DNA of 64,000 nucleotides from an uncultured Lachnospiraceae bacterium (GTDB lineage Bacteria; Bacillota; Clostridia; Lachnospirales; Lachnospiraceae): NCBI GenBank assembly GCA_910578715.1, contig CAJTRL010000008.1:1-64000 (forward strand), written 5' to 3'. The notes under the pieces are model-generated. The model worked only from the letters and a program-made list of their open reading frames with translations, ran no database searches and was not told where the DNA came from. Shown piece after piece: positions 54,254 to 62,480 of this stretch. A program made the translations under genes and the position numbers. Each line of letters opens with the position of its first letter. Positions within the stretch are counted from its first letter, which is position 1.

Positions 54254-54934
54254 CTATAACCCTATCCAAACCGCCAGTTCTGCAAAATTCCGAATATGAT
54301 AATCTGAATACTGCAAAATATGTTTTCTGCTTTTATCGCTTTTTGCTTCCAGCGCTTCCGTAAATACCGTTTTCATGCCGGCCTCTTTTGCCCCGCGCAG
54401 CTCATCCGAACCGCCGTCTCCGACAAAAACACATTCTCCGGGCCGCACTCCCAGACGCCGCATTGCCAGCTCATAAATACGCCTGTCCGGTTTCAAAAGT
54501 CCAGCCTCACAGGAGAAAACTGCATCGTCAAAAAAAGGAAACAGCTTCGATTTCTCCCAGTATTTACAGTCAATCCTGTCGGCGTTGCTGATTAAGCCGA
54601 TTTGCTTTCCTTTTGCTTTTAGCACTTTAATAGCACCTGTTATTTCATCCGGTACATTTTGAAGCGCATTTTTCATTCTGTTTTCGCGCGCCTTTAAGAG
54701 ACTTTGCTTCTGTTCATCGCTGATTTCACAGGGCATGGACGCCGTAATCTTTTCTATAATTTCCCTTTCGGATTTAACATATCCCAAAGCTCGTTCACGA
54801 TATAAGGATGCATTCTCCGCATACCTTTCCCATTCCTCCGCGGACAGGCCCAATATATCGTATTCGTTATTTTCTTTTTCATAGGAAGGGATTATCAACG
54901 TAAAAAATAAATCAAAACAGATTGCTTTTATCAC
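54254..54934 (-). CDS. HAD-superfamily hydrolase, GTG start
   Basis: A 226-residue HAD enzyme, starting at a GTG (54934) that overlaps the stop of the AI-2E gene (GTGA) behind GGAGGAAGGGG. The long open frame upstream of it is only the complement of that gene. Motif I is FDLFFTL (nucleophile Asp; the second, usually Asp, position is Phe as in haloacid-dehalogenase-like members), motif II LISNA, motif III Lys in LLKPD, and motif IV FVGDGGSDE. A small-molecule phosphatase or dehalogenase is likely, and the substrate is unknown. Confidence 0.9.
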   Translation of the reverse strand: MIKAICFDLFFTLIIPSYEKENNEYDILGLSAEEWERYAENASLYRERALGYVKSEREIIEKITASMPCEISDEQKQSLLKARENRMKNALQNVPDEITGAIKVLKAKGKQIGLISNADRIDCKYWEKSKLFPFFDDAVFSCEAGLLKPDRRIYELAMRRLGVRPGECVFVGDGGSDELRGAKEAGMKTVFTEALEAKSDKSRKHILQYSDYHIRNFAELAVWIGL

Positions 54935-56076
54935 ACCTTCCCCTTCCTCCCGTTCTTCGCATTCACATCTTCCCGTATCAGCGCATAAACCGTCGATAAA
55001 ATCGGGATAAAAATCAGCATGCCGACGACTCCCATCAGACTGCCGCCGACCGTTACCGCCGCCAGTACCCATATGGAAGGAAGGCCCACCGAATTTCCCA
55101 CCACATGAGGATAAATAAGATTTCCCTCTATCTGCTGAAGCACGATGAATAGAATCAGGAACCAGATTGCTTTTACCGGGTCGTCCACCATAATCAGAAA
55201 CGCGCCGACGAAGCACCCGATAAAGGCCCCGACAATCGGTATCAGCGCCGTAAATGCAATCAGGACGCCTATCATGACCGCATAGGGAAAACCGAAAAGC
55301 GTCATGGAAACGACGAACATCAGACCTAAAATAACCGCTTCCGTACACTGTCCCGTAATAAAACTGCTGAAATTTTTTCCGGCAAGGGAGACGATTTCCA
55401 GTGTCCTGTCATACACCTTCTGCGGAAAGTAAGCATGAAGGATTCGTTTAAACTGGCCGCCCAGTTTTTCCTTCTGGGCCAGTATGTAGAAAGAAAAGAC
55501 GAGCGCAACGAAGACATTGACGACTCCGCCGATAATCGTGGAGGCCACCGTTACCGTGGAACTGACCACGCTTCCGAGCCCGTTCTGCATGAAATCAATA
55601 ACCGTATTGACGATGGATTCCCAGTTTACCTCCGCAGGTTCAAATTCTTCCAGCGCGGCCACAAGCTGCGGCTGTGCCGCAAACATCTCTTCCAGCCAGA
55701 TTTGGGCTTCCGTCAGAAACTGCGGTATTTCGTTTCCCAGTTCTATCATGGTTTTCGTTATCTGTGGAATCACCGTAACCGTAACGATAAAAATGATGAG
55801 AATGACCAGCATAAAGGACAGAAAAACGCTCGCCGGACGCTTTATTTTATCCAGTTTACGGTTTTTGGTCCTGGAAAACAGCCCTTTCTCGATGGCCTTC
55901 ATCGGAATGTTCAGCACGAAAGCGATTGCGGCGCCATAAAGAAAAGGACGCACAATACCAATCAGAAAGAAAATGCCTTTCAGCAAAACCTCCGCATTCA
56001 TGACGGCCAGGCACACAACCGCCGTAAAAAGAATCAGCCCTCTGATTTTTTTCATGTTCCCTTTGTTCAAATCCAT
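54931..56076 (-). CDS. AI-2E family transporter (PerM/YtvI-like)
   Basis: A 381-residue membrane protein with about eight spans. Start at 56076 (MDLNKGNMKK) has GAGGAGAAAAC upstream. The family signature region FSSFITGQCTEAVILGLMFV and IGVLIAFTALIPIVGAFIGC is clear, as is IEGNLIYPHVVGNSVGLPSI. The family has exporters of autoinducer-2 and sodium/proton antiporters. This one is not further assigned. It is coupled to the HAD gene. Confidence 0.92.
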   Translation of the reverse strand: MDLNKGNMKKIRGLILFTAVVCLAVMNAEVLLKGIFFLIGIVRPFLYGAAIAFVLNIPMKAIEKGLFSRTKNRKLDKIKRPASVFLSFMLVILIIFIVTVTVIPQITKTMIELGNEIPQFLTEAQIWLEEMFAAQPQLVAALEEFEPAEVNWESIVNTVIDFMQNGLGSVVSSTVTVASTIIGGVVNVFVALVFSFYILAQKEKLGGQFKRILHAYFPQKVYDRTLEIVSLAGKNFSSFITGQCTEAVILGLMFVVSMTLFGFPYAVMIGVLIAFTALIPIVGAFIGCFVGAFLIMVDDPVKAIWFLILFIVLQQIEGNLIYPHVVGNSVGLPSIWVLAAVTVGGSLMGVVGMLIFIPILSTVYALIREDVNAKNGRKGKV

Positions 56077-56181
56077 TGTTTTCTCCTCTTTGTTCCCGTA
56101 AAATATTTTAATGCCATCCATTATAGTATACACTATAACTATCCGTACAGTCGTAAAATTTTCATTAAATTAAATATATAC

Positions 56182-56385
56182 AGTAACAGTTCAGCCTCCG
56201 CCCGGACAGAGCATCATCTCTTTGGAGGCACGCTTCCGCTCCGCTAAAGGAAGCAGCGGTACTAAGCTCAAATGCAGCAAGCTGCCTTTTCGCTAAGAAC
56301 TAGACTACTGAAAGTAGTCTACATCCTATTAAAGGGCCTCCGCCAGAGAACGATGCTCTGTCCGGGCGGAAACTGAACTGTTACT
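56182..56385. mobile_element. MITE-like element, 204 bp, with terminal inverted repeats
   Basis: The left end AGTAACAGTTCAGCCTCCGC and the inverted right end (AGTAACAGTTCAGTTTCCGC) match over at least 34 bp apart from CC/TT, continuing through CCGGACAGAGCATC. The element is flanked by direct ATATAC copies (56176-56181 and 56386-56391), a likely 6-bp target duplication. There is no transposase inside, as expected of a non-autonomous element. A related palindrome is at 31646-31706. Confidence 0.8.
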
Positions 56386-56468
56386 ATATACAGGACAAAA
56401 ACAGACAAAGAAAGTCGGAACTGCTTTTTTTCTTTATCGTATACTGGTTTCATCAGGGAGGTGCACAC

Positions 56469-57326
56469 ATGGAATGGATGAAGGCAATCGGAAACGCAGT
56501 CGAATATATCGAAGCGCATATTACGGAAAATATTTCCGCAGAAGATGTTGCAAAACAGGTACACATCTCGCCCTTTTACTTTCAGAAGGGCTTCCAGATG
56601 CTCTGCGGTTATACGGTAACCGAATATATCCGCAGCCGCAGAATGGCTCTCGCCGCGGGAGAGCTTGCCACGGAAGACGTCAGAATCATCGATGTTGCAG
56701 TTAAATACGGTTATGATTCCCCGGACAGTTTTACGAAAGCCTTTTACCGTTTTCATGGCGTCACGCCTTCTATGGTGCAGAAAGGACATGCGATGATAAA
56801 CGCGTTCGCACCGCTGAAAATCAAATTATCCTTAGAAGGAGGGTACAAAATGAACTATACTTTTAAGAAAAAAGACAGCTTCACCGTGATAGGCGTCAGG
56901 AAAAAATTCTCCTATGCCGAAGCGCCGACGGCAATTCCGGCATTCTGGGAAGAGCACGCCGAAAAGGGCCGCCAGCAGTATGTACACGGCATGTTCGGCA
57001 TAAACATCGATGAATCCAGGGGATTCGATGAATTTGAATATCTGATAGCCGATGTGTATAATCCCGCGGCCGATGTTCCGGAAGGGTTTACGACCGTGGT
57101 CATCCCCGCATTTACCTGGGCGGTATTTCCCTGTCCCGGCCCTATGCCGGACGCTCTGGCCGACGTCAATTCCAAGATTTTCTCGGAATGGCTCCCGGCC
57201 CTGAAAGATTACGAATTCGCGGCGGGCTACTGCATCGAAATGTATGATGACCCCGGCAACTACCCGAAAGGCGTAAGCGATGAAAACTACTACACGGAAA
57301 TCTGGATTCCGGTGAAAAAGAAATAG
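56469..57326 (+). CDS. AraC-family regulator with GyrI-like effector domain
   Basis: A 285-residue protein with the double helix-turn-helix at the N-terminus (NISAEDVAKQVHISPFYFQK, RIIDVAVKYGYDSPDSFTKA) and a GyrI-like/BmrR-type ligand domain from about residue 125 (YTFKKKDSFTVIGVRKKFSY, WIPVKKK at the end). Such Rob/SoxS-like fusions often sense lipophilic cations or drugs. GGGAGGTGCACAC precedes the ATG. Monocistronic. Target genes are not evident. Confidence 0.92.
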   Translation: MEWMKAIGNAVEYIEAHITENISAEDVAKQVHISPFYFQKGFQMLCGYTVTEYIRSRRMALAAGELATEDVRIIDVAVKYGYDSPDSFTKAFYRFHGVTPSMVQKGHAMINAFAPLKIKLSLEGGYKMNYTFKKKDSFTVIGVRKKFSYAEAPTAIPAFWEEHAEKGRQQYVHGMFGINIDESRGFDEFEYLIADVYNPAADVPEGFTTVVIPAFTWAVFPCPGPMPDALADVNSKIFSEWLPALKDYEFAAGYCIEMYDDPGNYPKGVSDENYYTEIWIPVKKK

Positions 57327-57331
57327 AAACC

Positions 57332-57361
57332 ATAAAACAAAAGGCCGCTGCATGGCGGCCT
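57332..57361 (-). terminator. Terminator of the dynamin-GHH-SUKH operon
   Basis: On the minus strand AGGCCGC pairs with GCGGCCT and is followed by TTTTGTTTTAT, 6 bp after the last stop codon of the operon. Confidence 0.85.
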
Positions 57362-57367
57362 GACTTG

Positions 57368-57736
57368 CTATTCTTCCAGCAGCCAATCCAGATAACCCTT
57401 AAAATCCGCGGCCAGAGGCTCCCACTCCGGCGCTTCGGCCCCGTGCGGACATGTGTAGATATTTCCGTCGTGCATAAAAACAGGGTCTCCATTACAGGTT
57501 GCAAATACAAATTGTGCTTTCAGATAAGAATATTCCTCCTGTAAGCCGGAAAGTTCTTCCGCCGGGAAAAAACGAACGGCGTTTATCTCCACATCCGACG
57601 GATTATGCTCCTTGTAAAAAGTTTTCAAAACATCCGGTATTTCTTCGAGACTGCCTTCATATGCAGAAAAAACATTGCGCTCATCCTGTAAAACAGCCTT
57701 CCTTACAAATTCTGAATACTCCATATTAATAACCAT
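57368..57736 (-). CDS. SMI1/KNR4 (SUKH)-like putative immunity protein
   Basis: A 122-residue cytoplasmic protein (118 if the second start at 57724 is used). EEIPDVLKTFYKEHN, AVRFFPAEELSGLQEEY, FVFATCNGDPVFM and the final FKGYLDWLLEE follow the SUKH/SMI1-KNR4 pattern, a family that frequently neutralises nuclease toxins, including HNH/Endo VII-fold ones. It is the last gene of the operon, 96 bp after the GHH-motif membrane protein, making a toxin-immunity pair plausible. The start carries the shared ATGGTTAT leader (MVINM). Assignment is by pattern, not by search. Confidence 0.68.
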   Translation of the reverse strand: MVINMEYSEFVRKAVLQDERNVFSAYEGSLEEIPDVLKTFYKEHNPSDVEINAVRFFPAEELSGLQEEYSYLKAQFVFATCNGDPVFMHDGNIYTCPHGAEAPEWEPLAADFKGYLDWLLEE

Positions 57737-57832
57737 ACCTTTCTCTCTGTCTGCGATACTGGGCCCGCGCCAATATTCGCCTGCCGAATAAATTCGGCTA
57801 TGAAAAATCTCGGATTTTTCAACCTATACTGC

Positions 57833-59068
57833 CTATACCGAAAAAGACGGACGGCATTTTTCGATTGTATAGACCCGGACTCTTTCCTCAAAATGACGCT
57901 TATGGATGGAATCGGTAAGAGAATAGGCGATTAAAATAATTCCTATGCTCACCGATACAATGATTCCGGCCGTACCTCCCCAGATTCCCTGTGCCGCTAT
58001 GGATACGGCTAACAGGGAGAGGGAGAAAAGCGCCTGTTTTCCTGTTTGTATCAGCGCGTCCTTTGTCGCAGCCCCTTTAATTTTCAGCTTCACGAATTGG
58101 TAAGCAGAAAATACAGCGATTGTCAGTGTTCCCGCCACGCCCATATGAACCATCTTTGAAATATTTTCAGTAATCGTCATACCGACGCTTTCCATCATAC
58201 CGGAAGCTGCCTGGGAAGCCACTTCTCCAAGCGTTCTCCCAACGCCGTAGCCGGCTATCGACATCAGCCCAGATTCCACGCCGCCCTTTACACCCTCGGC
58301 CATTGCTAATTTCAGGGTATCGGGGGTAACGCCCATCTGCGCGAGTGTCGCAACAAATCCAAGCGTCAGTCCGACGCCGGCGCCAATCGCCGCAGCCAGT
58401 CCCAGTCCGTGCAGCTCATTTTTAAACACCCGCTTTCCATTTGTTTTTTCAAGCATCTTATTTTTGTCAGTCATCGGCCCGTCACTTTCATTTTTCCAGT
58501 TGCCGTCATGGCCTTCTTCCAGATGCTGTTTCCGAGTTTTGTAAAATTTGATATTGTCAGGATTTGCCTGCTCCTCCGGGTGGTCCGCAACATTTTTCTG
58601 ATGATGGCCTTCCGCGCCGCGGACGCCCCCTTTAGGTGCCTTGAGTTTCCCATCTGCCATTTTAGGCTTATTCACAATATCCGGCCTGTTCTCTAAGATT
58701 TCCTGCTGCTCGGCCGCATTCCAGTCCGCCGAACCGTTTCCGCCCATCTTAATATCGGCCGCTTCATAATCCCATGCCAGGGAGACGCCGTCATTCCGGG
58801 CGCCTGCATAAGCGGGGTTCTTTGCCATACCGTTAGCCACTTTGTCGGCAAGCGCGGAACGCTCTGCATTCAACGCCTTCAAAAAGCCGCCAAGCTGTGT
58901 ATTATAACCGTTCGTGACCGTCATCGCCGAAAAAGATGTTCCGGAAATCGGAACGGCCAGAATGCCGGGCGCACAGGAAACGTCCATTTCATTCCGCTTT
59001 GCCGTCGTCTGCTGATAAAAAGTCAGACTGCGGCTGTTCTTTAAGTTTGTCAGCATACTAATCACCAT
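57833..59068 (-). CDS. GHH-motif (HNH/Endo VII-like) protein with C-terminal membrane segments
   Basis: A 411-residue protein from the ATG at 59068 (407 from 59056). The N-terminal 130 residues are of unknown kind. Residues 149-191 have VRGAEGHHQKN, then ANPDNIKFYKTRKQHLEEGH and GNW; GHH (154-156), NI, His182 and His187 fit the GHH class of HNH/Endonuclease VII-like toxins. From residue 215 to near the end there are four to five hydrophobic Gly/Ala-rich segments (LGLAAAIGAGVGLTLGFVAT, AGTLTIAVFSAYQF, GTAGIIVSVSIGIILIAYSL). A nuclease-like domain ahead of membrane segments is unusual. Its ATG overlaps the stop of the upstream gene. Confidence 0.65.
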   Translation of the reverse strand: MVISMLTNLKNSRSLTFYQQTTAKRNEMDVSCAPGILAVPISGTSFSAMTVTNGYNTQLGGFLKALNAERSALADKVANGMAKNPAYAGARNDGVSLAWDYEAADIKMGGNGSADWNAAEQQEILENRPDIVNKPKMADGKLKAPKGGVRGAEGHHQKNVADHPEEQANPDNIKFYKTRKQHLEEGHDGNWKNESDGPMTDKNKMLEKTNGKRVFKNELHGLGLAAAIGAGVGLTLGFVATLAQMGVTPDTLKLAMAEGVKGGVESGLMSIAGYGVGRTLGEVASQAASGMMESVGMTITENISKMVHMGVAGTLTIAVFSAYQFVKLKIKGAATKDALIQTGKQALFSLSLLAVSIAAQGIWGGTAGIIVSVSIGIILIAYSLTDSIHKRHFEERVRVYTIEKCRPSFSV

Positions 59069-59889
59069 GCCTTTCGTTCGCACTCTATGGCATACCGGGT
59101 CAGTGCCAGTTTGCCGCCGTCATCTAGTTTACTGAATATGTAGGAGTAAACATGATTGTAATAAATCAAAGTCTCGTTGAACAGGCGGGAGGCATCGAAA
59201 GCAAATAACGTCGTCGATGCGAGGGAAAACAACTGTGTCTGATTTTTGTATCTGCTCTCCTCCTTGCAAAACTTCTCGAAGGCGGATGCAAATGCCTCTG
59301 CAGCCTGTTGATTGTATGCGATATTTTTCCTGTGCTCAATCTGCCGCATTTTCACACTGATAAGCCCGGTAATCTCCTTTGTCAGAGACTCATATATGGA
59401 AGCCTGTTCTTCCGTGAACATGTCTTTTTCAATGACGCTGTCCAGCTTTTCAATCTCAACGAGCAGCTCATCAAATTTTTCCTGTGTTATTTCCCCTTGC
59501 ATGGAATCCTTCAGTGCGAACAATTTTTTCAGAAATTCGGCATTTTGAGATTCTGCTTCCGCCTGTTCTTCTTTCACCCGTTTCATATTGGTTTTCTCAA
59601 TCTCTTCCAAAATAACATTGATACGCTGCTGGTATTTTGCAAATACTTCCACAAATTCCCTGGTAAGCATGGCATTTTCCGCATAAAAAGCCAGCGCTAC
59701 ATTCGCCTGTTCCCCAAAATTCTTTCTGTCGGCAAAAGACGGAAGCGTTTCCGCCAGTGTGCAGAGATAATCAAAATATGCAGCGAAAATTTTCTCATCT
59801 CCCGGATTCTGGTTGAACAGATTACGCCCGGCTAACAGAGCTTCGGCAATTTTTCCATTCCTCTTATATTCCTCAAACAAACTAAGCAT
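59062..59889 (-). CDS. Helical protein of the dynamin operon, unknown function
   Basis: A 275-residue, almost completely helical, charged protein with no membrane span. The N-terminus (EEYKRNGKIAEALLAGRNLF, NQNPGDEKIFAAYFDYL) looks TPR-like. A Glu/Lys-rich coiled coil (residues 95-135) and a further helical region (SIYESLTKEITGLISVKMRQ) follow. AGGAGTAAAG precedes the ATG at 59889. It lies 85 bp after the dynamin gene, and its last codons (ERKAW-stop) are the very bases of the start motif of the next gene. It could be an adaptor for the GTPase. That is inference. Confidence 0.75.
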   Translation of the reverse strand: MLSLFEEYKRNGKIAEALLAGRNLFNQNPGDEKIFAAYFDYLCTLAETLPSFADRKNFGEQANVALAFYAENAMLTREFVEVFAKYQQRINVILEEIEKTNMKRVKEEQAEAESQNAEFLKKLFALKDSMQGEITQEKFDELLVEIEKLDSVIEKDMFTEEQASIYESLTKEITGLISVKMRQIEHRKNIAYNQQAAEAFASAFEKFCKEESRYKNQTQLFSLASTTLFAFDASRLFNETLIYYNHVYSYIFSKLDDGGKLALTRYAIECERKAW

Positions 59890-59974
59890 CTTTACTCCTA
59901 TCTGTCTGCTTCAGCAGACACTCAAATCAAAATTGATACCTGTTTTCCTTTGCAAAGGCGATAAAACAAGCATT

Positions 59975-62089
59975 TTACAACGGGATATTCTCAAAAAAAT
60001 CGGACAGACATTTCAGTTTTTCAATTTTATGCCGGATTTCCTGAATATCATATTCATTAACCGTATTTCGGAGCTTATCGACATAATAATTCCATTCTTT
60101 GTCCAGCCCGGCTGCCGACTCGTTGAAAAAGGTTTCCATTTCTGTCCAGTATCGGCGAATACTGTCACGGAACTTTCCGCTATAACCGTTCCCGTCAAAA
60201 ACAGAACTTATTTTTTTGGCAACATTCTTTTTCCATCCGCCGCCAAACCGTTCCATAATCCCTAATTCCGAGACAACCTTAAGCCCTGCCAGAAACCCGT
60301 CAAAATTAAAGTAGTAAGATGAATATTCTCCATGTTCCAGGCGCGCCAGTTCAAATTCCTCGCGTTTCAGACGGGCTTCCCACCCTGTGTCAAAATCCGC
60401 CTGTATTTTATTGTGTTCAAAAGGACATGAAACGCCTTTCTCATAAATAACCGTATACTCTCTGACCTTTTCGGCGAATCTCTCCGATTTACGAACCATC
60501 ATTGTCTCACAAAATAACTGAATCATGCTCATCACAAAACTGCCAAACCATACAATATCCTCCGTTTTATTCCTTACCCCTTTTTCTTCCATCAGCTGAA
60601 TCAGTTTATCCGTACTGACCGTTGCCGCCGCATAAGTGCTAAACTCCTCTGACGATTCCGAAGAAAGCCGCTCAATTTCCTTCCTGACCTCATTTTTTCT
60701 CTTGTCGCAGTCCTTCACCCGGGATAACTCGTTCTTTTTAATGTCATCGAGCAATGTCACATATTTTTCACGCTCTGCCGCAATCCCCTCATATTTCTGT
60801 ATCTCTCTGATGAGAGCCGGTTTTCGGGATTCAACATAGCCCCGCACAAACTCTTTCGTATTTTCATCGATAACGCCGGGCAGCGCTTCAAGAATTTCAG
60901 TCAGTGCGTTGTTAAAAGGTCTGCATATATCCGGGATATCAACCGTATATGCAAAAAACCGGGAACGGAGCTCTTTCAGCCCATTATCCGCATAAGTATA
61001 TCCCGATAATTGCTGCCGTTCCTTCCAATATTCCTCCGGAAGTGTTTTGCGCAGATTGCGGCATCCGACATCCAAAATTTCTTCCAGCTGTACTCTGTTG
61101 CCATTGCTGACCGTATGCGCCTGTGATGCAATCACAAACAGATTGGAAAGCGGCTTCAAGTCGTTTCCGCCCTTTTTCTCCCATACGGGAAGCTCGCTTA
61201 TGTTACGTTTCAGATAAGTGATATCTTCAATCCGCATAAACCCGCTGGCCTGTGAAAGATAGAGCACCACATCAGCCTTCCTGGTCGTGGCAAACGTAAT
61301 GTTATCATCCTGTTCCGTTTCCGTACCAAAACCCGGCAAATCAACAATATCACAAGTCTTTAGAATCGGCGCATCGAGAAAAACGACCGCCGCTCCGGCT
61401 TCTCTGTCATAATACTCGCCCTGTCTTGTTCCAAAAGAACGTAATGTTTCAACGCCGCCCGCTCCGATTTTCCATAAACGGCAATAGCTTTCGTCATGCA
61501 ATCTGCTCTCATCCCACAAATTCTCCCCGCCAGCCTGATTCGCAAATATCCACACATCTTCTTCCACGAAAACCGGTTTATCGGAAATATGCTTGATATA
61601 GACGGCGATTGACGTTGTAGGCGTCCATGAGACAGGCATCTTATCCATTCCCAGCAAGGCATTCACAAGAGTGCTCTTTCCGGTATCAGAACGTCCTACA
61701 ATCGCAATTTTCGGTTTTATCATCCTTACGGCTATGCCGCGCTCTAATTCTTCAACATAGGACTTCCGAAATTCCTCCGGCAGCTCCATTTTTTGCAAGG
61801 CATCCGAAATATATTTCAAAAGTGCATCTTTTGTAAAATCAGCTTTTTCCCAGGCATTCCTGACATTTAACGGCGCGGGAACCGGCTTCTTCCACCCGGT
61901 CAGTTCCTCGTAGGTCGCCCCTGTCTTTTCAAGGATTTTTTGTATCACCTGAAAAGGAATGCTGTCCGGGTCTTTCTCCCATCTGGAAATACTGGACTGC
62001 TCAACACCAATCAATTCTGCAAATGCAGACTGGGTTTTGATTTTGAGCTTGTCCTCACGGAAAGATTTCAAATTCATATAAATTACCAT
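59975..62089 (-). CDS. HTH-dynamin-like GTPase fusion
   Basis: A 704-residue protein (700 from the second start at 62077). Residues 5-65 form an XRE-type helix-turn-helix (TQSAFAELIGVEQSSISRWE), and the rest is a dynamin-like GTPase. P-loop GRSDTGKST is at 132-140, a TPTT switch follows, and DLPGFGTETEQ carries the G3 aspartate. The G4 motif (VIASQAHT) is atypical. A long helical stalk (residues 400-520) and a further helical region complete it. There is no clear membrane segment, though a hydrophobic patch (IVWFGSFVMSMIQLF) could contact lipid. Bacterial dynamins take part in membrane protection and phage resistance. The HTH suggests self-regulation through the palindromes upstream. Confidence 0.85.
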   Translation of the reverse strand: MVIYMNLKSFREDKLKIKTQSAFAELIGVEQSSISRWEKDPDSIPFQVIQKILEKTGATYEELTGWKKPVPAPLNVRNAWEKADFTKDALLKYISDALQKMELPEEFRKSYVEELERGIAVRMIKPKIAIVGRSDTGKSTLVNALLGMDKMPVSWTPTTSIAVYIKHISDKPVFVEEDVWIFANQAGGENLWDESRLHDESYCRLWKIGAGGVETLRSFGTRQGEYYDREAGAAVVFLDAPILKTCDIVDLPGFGTETEQDDNITFATTRKADVVLYLSQASGFMRIEDITYLKRNISELPVWEKKGGNDLKPLSNLFVIASQAHTVSNGNRVQLEEILDVGCRNLRKTLPEEYWKERQQLSGYTYADNGLKELRSRFFAYTVDIPDICRPFNNALTEILEALPGVIDENTKEFVRGYVESRKPALIREIQKYEGIAAEREKYVTLLDDIKKNELSRVKDCDKRKNEVRKEIERLSSESSEEFSTYAAATVSTDKLIQLMEEKGVRNKTEDIVWFGSFVMSMIQLFCETMMVRKSERFAEKVREYTVIYEKGVSCPFEHNKIQADFDTGWEARLKREEFELARLEHGEYSSYYFNFDGFLAGLKVVSELGIMERFGGGWKKNVAKKISSVFDGNGYSGKFRDSIRRYWTEMETFFNESAAGLDKEWNYYVDKLRNTVNEYDIQEIRHKIEKLKCLSDFFENIPL

Positions 62090-62138
62090 CCCTTTCTCTC
62101 AGCCTGTGGAAAACCTTCAACTTTTCAAACAAATCCTC

Positions 62139-62168
62139 CATGTCAGAGCAGCTTGCTGCGATGACATG
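62139..62168 (-). promoter_or_regulatory. Leader hairpin of the dynamin operon
   Basis: CATGTCA/TGACATG stem with inner GCAGC-TT-GCTGC, directly after an AGGAGG in the minus-strand leader. A 16-codon frame (MSSQQAALTWRICLKS) could start inside it, but the AGGAGG-to-ATG spacing is only 1 nt. Possible regulation of translation. Confidence 0.45.
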
Positions 62169-62193
62169 CCTCCTGATTTCCACTTTATACCAC

Positions 62194-62222
62194 ATTATAT
62201 CTCTGCTTCTGCAAAAGGTCAA
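62194..62222 (-). promoter_or_regulatory. Promoter of the dynamin operon
   Basis: On the minus strand TTGACC, 17 bp, TATAAT. It gives a leader of about 100 nt. Confidence 0.8.
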
Positions 62223-62229
62223 CATAAAT

Positions 62230-62268
62230 TATGCAGATTTGCATAATACTTATATGCAAATCTGCATA
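62230..62268. promoter_or_regulatory. Double palindromic operator
   Basis: TATGCAGATTTGCATA (62230-62245), 7 bp, and its exact complement TATGCAAATCTGCATA (62253-62268). Each half is itself a TATGCA-N4-TGCATA palindrome, suiting two HTH dimers. It lies 7 bp upstream of the -35 box; the HTH-dynamin product is the likely ligand. Confidence 0.75.
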
Positions 62269-62326
62269 GCGCTTTCGCATTTTGTGAACAGCCTGATAAT
62301 TCGGGCGCGCTTTCTCTTTGTACGAA

Positions 62327-62480
62327 CAGCCTTACTTTATCAGACATGCTCCCTCTTCATATGAGCAGCCTTACTTCATCAAACATGCTTCCTCTTTATA
62401 TAAACAGCCTTACTTTATCAGACATGCTTCCTCTTCATACGAGCAGTCTTACTTCATCAGGCATACTTCCTCTTATTCGG
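62327..62480. repeat. Four 39-bp tandem repeats
   Basis: Units begin at 62327, 62366, 62405 and 62444 (CAGCCTTACTTTATCAGACA, then TGCTTCCTCTTCATATGAG, with a few changes each). The last unit abuts the GH53 stop codon. There are no spacers of CRISPR kind. Confidence 0.9.

Noticed and set aside
54935..55348. N-terminal extension of the HAD protein giving 364 residues
   Set aside because: The extension is out-of-frame reading of the AI-2E gene. A GTG with good ribosome site at 54934 gives a normal HAD length.
62327..62480. Possible CRISPR array
   Set aside because: The units are contiguous 39-bp repeats with no unique spacers, and no cas gene is near.
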